This document shows, piece by piece, positions 61,016 to 64,000 of a DNA stretch of 64,000 nt. Source of the DNA: Paenarthrobacter ureafaciens. GTDB taxonomy: Bacteria; Actinomycetota; Actinomycetes; Actinomycetales; Micrococcaceae. Numbering within the stretch: the first letter of the stretch is position 1; each line of letters starts with the position of its first letter. The notes beneath the pieces were generated by a model. It had not been told where the DNA came from, did not search any database, and was given only the letters and a program-made list of their open reading frames with translations. The stretch is taken from the NCBI RefSeq assembly GCF_004028095.1, contig NZ_SBHM01000006.1, positions 124,001 through 188,000 on the forward strand, written 5' to 3'. The position numbers and the translations under genes were made by a program.

Positions 61016-62335
61016 ATGTTTTCCTTCAGCGTCCCCCTCGGCAAGCTGGTCCGCGGCCTGTCCCGGCTCCGCGGCGGAGGCTCGGCATTTCCCGGCCTCG
61101 TAGTGGAAAAAATCGACCCCGGCTTCATGGAACGGACCCTGGCTTCCCTGCCCCATGGGGTGGCCGTTGTCAGTGGGACGAACGGCAAGACAACCACAAC
61201 CAAAATGGTGGTGGAACTGCTCGAAAGCCAAGGCCTGAAGGTGTTCACCAACCGCAGCGGCAGCAACTTCACCCGCGGCGTGGCTGCGTCCCTATTGGGG
61301 GATGTGGACTGGCGCGGAAAACTCGACGCCGACGTGGCGGTGCTGGAACTGGATGAGGCGCACGCCGTGCACTTCGTCAACAAGGTCTCGCCGCGCTTCA
61401 GCCTGCTGCTGAATGTGCTGCGTGACCAACTGGACAGGTTCGGCGAAATCGACAAGACCGCCCGCCTCCTGGAACACATCGCCATGAAGACCACGGACAC
61501 CGTGGTGTTGAACCGGGAAGATCCGCGGGTAGCCCGGATTGCCGGCAGCGTGCAGGGACTCGGGTCCGTCCACCATGCCGCGGTCCGCTACTTCGGCCTC
61601 GATGAGTCGCTGCGGAGTACTTTCCCCAACGACGACGAAATGCGCACGGCTACCGGAACCGCTTCCCCCGGCACCACCCCCGCAGGCGAGCTGCCTGCGG
61701 CACCGGAGGCCGACGTCGTACTGCGCCGCGTAGGTGCCCGCGACGCCGACTTTGAGTTCGACGGCGAAACGGTGACCACCCCCATGAAGCTCCGTGGCGT
61801 CTATAACATCTTCAATGCTGCTGCAGCGTTGTCGCTGGCCCGCGCAATCCTGGGAACCGGCGCTGTGGACACCCCCAAGCTGGTCAAGGCCCTGGGTGAA
61901 GTAGCGCCGGCCTTCGGCCGCGGTGAGAGCCTCACGGTTGACGGCCAGCCGCTGGAACTGGTGCTGGTGAAGAACCCCAGCGGATTCCGGCTGGGCCTTA
62001 AGTCATTCCCGGCGGGCGGGTACGCAACCATGATCGCCATCAACGACAACTACGCGGACGGCAGGGATATGTCGTGGCTGTGGGACGTTGAATTCGAATC
62101 GCTGCGCGAAGACGGCGTGGAAGTCCTCACGGGCGTCCGCGCCTACGACATGGCGCTTCGCCTCCAGTACGACGAGGTGCCCTTCGGCGCCGTCGAAACT
62201 GACATCACGGCTGCGCTGCGCAAGTTCATTGACGGATCCCGCGGCAAACCCAAGAGGATCTTCTGCACCTACACGGCCATGCTCGCCATCCGCCGCGAAC
62301 TGGCCAAAATCACCATTGTTGAGGTGGTCTCATGA
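61016..62335 (+). CDS. murT: Lipid II isoglutaminyl synthase subunit MurT
   Basis: With GatD amidates the D-Glu of the lipid II stem peptide. 439 residues. Mur-ligase ATP loop [12 protein letters not shown] near 55-65, [31 protein letters not shown], and the DUF1727 C-terminal domain with [20 protein letters not shown]. The Cys4 zinc ribbon of the Staphylococcus and Streptococcus enzymes is absent; the matching stretch (about 205-240) is a Thr/Ala/Pro-rich linker without cysteine. Start ATG 61016. Stop overlaps gatD (ATGA). Confidence 0.94.
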   Translation: MFSFSVPLGKLVRGLSRLRGGGSAFPGLVVEKIDPGFMERTLASLPHGVAVVSGTNGKTTTTKMVVELLESQGLKVFTNRSGSNFTRGVAASLLGDVDWRGKLDADVAVLELDEAHAVHFVNKVSPRFSLLLNVLRDQLDRFGEIDKTARLLEHIAMKTTDTVVLNREDPRVARIAGSVQGLGSVHHAAVRYFGLDESLRSTFPNDDEMRTATGTASPGTTPAGELPAAPEADVVLRRVGARDADFEFDGETVTTPMKLRGVYNIFNAAAALSLARAILGTGAVDTPKLVKALGEVAPAFGRGESLTVDGQPLELVLVKNPSGFRLGLKSFPAGGYATMIAINDNYADGRDMSWLWDVEFESLREDGVEVLTGVRAYDMALRLQYDEVPFGAVETDITAALRKFIDGSRGKPKRIFCTYTAMLAIRRELAKITIVEVVS

Positions 62336-63063
62336 CATCGGAATCAAAAGGAACCCTTCGGGTCCTCCAGCTCTATCCGAAGGACATGAACATCTACGGG
62401 GACTGGGGCAACGCACTGGTTCTCCAACAAAGAATCAAGTGGCACGGCTATACCCCGGAACTCCTTGAATACAACGTCGGCGACGAGTTCCCCGACGACG
62501 TGGACCTTATTGTGGGCGGAGGCGGCCAGGACAGCGGCCAGGTAGTCATCCAGGAGGATCTTCAGGCCCGGGCCGCACAATTGCGCGCCGTGGCCGAGGA
62601 CGGCGCGCCCATGCTGGTTATCTGCGGCCTGTACCAGTTGTTCGGCAAATTCTTCAAGACCAGCGCCGGTCCCGTCATTCCGGGAATCGGCATCCTTGAC
62701 GTCGAGACCCAGGGCACCGATGAACGCCTGATCGGCAACGTGACCCTGAAGTCCCCCGAATTCGGCGAAATCCTTGGGTACGAGAACCACAGCGGGCAGA
62801 CCACCCTGGGACCCGGCGTCGAACCTCTTGGCACGGTGACCAAAGGCGCCGGCAACAACAGCAAGGACGGCCACGAGGGGGCGCGCTACCGGAACGTGGT
62901 GGCCAGCTACCTCCACGGCTCGCTGCTGCCCAAGAACCCTGCCATCGCCGACTTCCTGATCAAGACCGCCGCGGAACGCAAGTTCGGTGAGTTTGTTCCG
63001 GGAAAGCCCGACGACGGATACGCCCGCCTCGCCCGCGAACACGCTGCCCGCCGCCCGCGGTAA
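62332..63063 (+). CDS. gatD: Lipid II isoglutaminyl synthase glutaminase subunit GatD
   Basis: Glutaminase partner of MurT. 243 residues. The nucleophile Cys98 is in MLVICGLYQLFGK, and the catalytic His195 in VASYLHGSLLPKNP; LYPKDMNIYGDWGN is the typical N-terminus. ATG overlaps the murT stop by 4 bases. Together with MurT makes the isoglutamine form needed for efficient D,D-transpeptidation. Ends 4 bases before the convergent CapA gene. Confidence 0.95.
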   Translation: MTSESKGTLRVLQLYPKDMNIYGDWGNALVLQQRIKWHGYTPELLEYNVGDEFPDDVDLIVGGGGQDSGQVVIQEDLQARAAQLRAVAEDGAPMLVICGLYQLFGKFFKTSAGPVIPGIGILDVETQGTDERLIGNVTLKSPEFGEILGYENHSGQTTLGPGVEPLGTVTKGAGNNSKDGHEGARYRNVVASYLHGSLLPKNPAIADFLIKTAAERKFGEFVPGKPDDGYARLAREHAARRPR

Positions 63064-63067
63064 GGCG

Positions 63068-64000
63068 CTACTTCTCCTGGGTGACCAGCAGCTCGCGGGC
63101 TCCCGCGGCCGCTGCACCCATGGACTCGACTACCGTCCGGGTACGTAGGCGGGTTTCGGCGTCGGCAGCCGGCGACGCACAGACACCTTGGGGCGCGTCA
63201 CTGGCCACGGAGCACCAGCGGTAGGGGTCGCGGACGATCACCGAGGGCGCCCAGGCAAGATCGGATGCGGTCCACTGACCGGCCTCGTTCTGGCTGAACT
63301 GGGCGCGTACCAGCAGTCCTTCATTGTTGACCACGTACCACGGTGACAACTCGGTGACGCCGTTGCCCAGGCCATAGACAATCCAGGTGCCCTTGTAATT
63401 CTCGATCGGCAGCACGGAATGGGTGTGGTGGCCGTAGATCATGGTGAACTGCCCGCTGTCCACCAGCGCATGGGCAGTCTCCTGCTGCTGCGCGTTCGGC
63501 TCATTGGCGTATTCGTCTCCTGCGTGCATGACGCCCAGCACAATATCCGCTCCCGAGGCGCGCGCCTGTTTGGCCTTGGCAATCATCACGGCCGGGTCAA
63601 GCTCGTCGACCAGCCACGGATACTCGGGGATCTGGCCGTTGTGGCCATAGGTGCCTTCGATGACGGCCACGGTGGCTGCAGGGGTCTTGAGCAGCAGGAT
63701 TTCTTTTGAGGCCGCCTCGGTACGGTAGGAGCCTGTGTGCTTCAGGCCGGCCGCATCCAGGGCATCCAAGGTCCGCAAGAGACCTTCGGTTCCGCGGTCG
63801 ATGGTGTGGTTGCTTGCTGTTGTGCAGGCTTGGTATCCCACGTCTTTCGAGGCCGCGATGATCTGCGGCGGCACGTTGAACGACGGGTAAGCGGAGAACG
63901 GACCCTCAGAGGTGGCCACCGGAGTTTCCTGATGGCAGATCGCAAGGTCGCTGGCACTGATGTAGCGGCGCTGGCCCTCCAGGAGCGGGACGAAGTTGTA
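63068..64000 (-). CDS. CapA-family metallophosphatase-like protein (5' end cut by the window)
   Basis: CapA/PgsA-type calcineurin-like protein; family members make or anchor capsular poly-gamma-glutamate. At least 310 residues are open to the window edge without reaching the true start. SDLAICHQETP, the metal-site motif ASNHTIDRGTEGLLRTLD, LGVMHAGDEYANEPNAQQQ, and IYGHHTHSVLPIE with VYGLGN follow in order. The C-terminal part has two cysteines (RWCSVA, GVCASP), consistent with an exported domain. Partner genes are outside the window. Confidence 0.88.
   Translation of the reverse strand, partial: YNFVPLLEGQRRYISASDLAICHQETPVATSEGPFSAYPSFNVPPQIIAASKDVGYQACTTASNHTIDRGTEGLLRTLDALDAAGLKHTGSYRTEAASKEILLLKTPAATVAVIEGTYGHNGQIPEYPWLVDELDPAVMIAKAKQARASGADIVLGVMHAGDEYANEPNAQQQETAHALVDSGQFTMIYGHHTHSVLPIENYKGTWIVYGLGNGVTELSPWYVVNNEGLLVRAQFSQNEAGQWTASDLAWAPSVIVRDPYRWCSVASDAPQGVCASPAADAETRLRTRTVVESMGAAAAGARELLVTQEK

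Overview
The window is a contiguous piece of a high-GC actinobacterial chromosome. Its gene order (leuS-degV, metK-coaBC-rpoZ-gmk-mihF-pyr, aro-efp-nusB, ruvCAB-yajC-secDF-rel), the actinobacterial-only genes (mihF, a helicase-dead priA, an acVLRF1-type peptidyl-tRNA hydrolase, murT-gatD) and the frequent GTG and TTG starts all fit a member of the Micrococcaceae close to Arthrobacter/Paenarthrobacter. I saw no rRNA, tRNA, insertion sequence, prophage, integrase or CRISPR array. Nearly all of it is core genome, and no gene-free stretch exceeds about 300 bases.

Layout. (1) 1-3.7 kb: a partial degV gene and leuS on the minus strand. leuS is preceded by a leader that looks like a classical leucine attenuator. 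(2) 3.7-9.1 kb: the glycerol block glpD-glpF-glpK (minus) and a divergent SorC-type regulator. (3) 9.1-12.8 kb: a tightly overlapping plus-strand operon of aldo/keto reductase, alpha/beta hydrolase, GT4 glycosyltransferase and an additional-looking methionine aminopeptidase. (4) 12.8-27.9 kb, minus strand: the pyrimidine operon pyrR-pyrB-pyrC-(PH-like membrane protein)-carA-carB-pyrF runs on into mihF, gmk, rpoZ, coaBC, metK and priA, with a PyrR-type RNA hairpin in front of pyrR. (5) 28.0-29.3 kb: a PrsW-like membrane protease (plus).

(6) 29.3-41.3 kb, minus strand: rpsD, two small membrane or secreted conserved proteins, alaS, ruvX, mltG, aroE, aroC, aroK, aroB, a TPR protein, efp and nusB, many joined by 1-4 base overlaps. 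(7) 41.5-47.9 kb: rarA, a plus-strand acVLRF1 release factor, a GNAT, aspS and hisS. (8) 48.1-51.2 kb, plus strand: a cyclophilin, a DUF349 protein and an AbiEi-antitoxin-like protein. (9) 51.2-60.9 kb, minus strand: rel, secF, secD, yajC, ruvB, ruvA, ruvC, a YebC/TACO1 regulator and pdxT. (10) 61.0-64 kb: murT-gatD (lipid II amidation, plus) and a partial CapA-family protein (minus).

How the genes work together: the window joins nucleotide synthesis (pyr, gmk), aromatic amino acid synthesis, translation (four aminoacyl-tRNA synthetases, S4, EF-P, ribosome rescue), stringent response, Holliday junction processing, Sec export and peptidoglycan modification. The points most worth a second look are the leuS leader peptide and attenuator, the PyrR hairpin, the heptad of regularly spaced His-His pairs in MltG, a MurT without its cysteine zinc ribbon, the helicase-dead PriA, the acVLRF1 protein, and the apparently leaderless divergent pdxT/murT promoters. 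I found no strong candidate for a wholly new multi-gene system.
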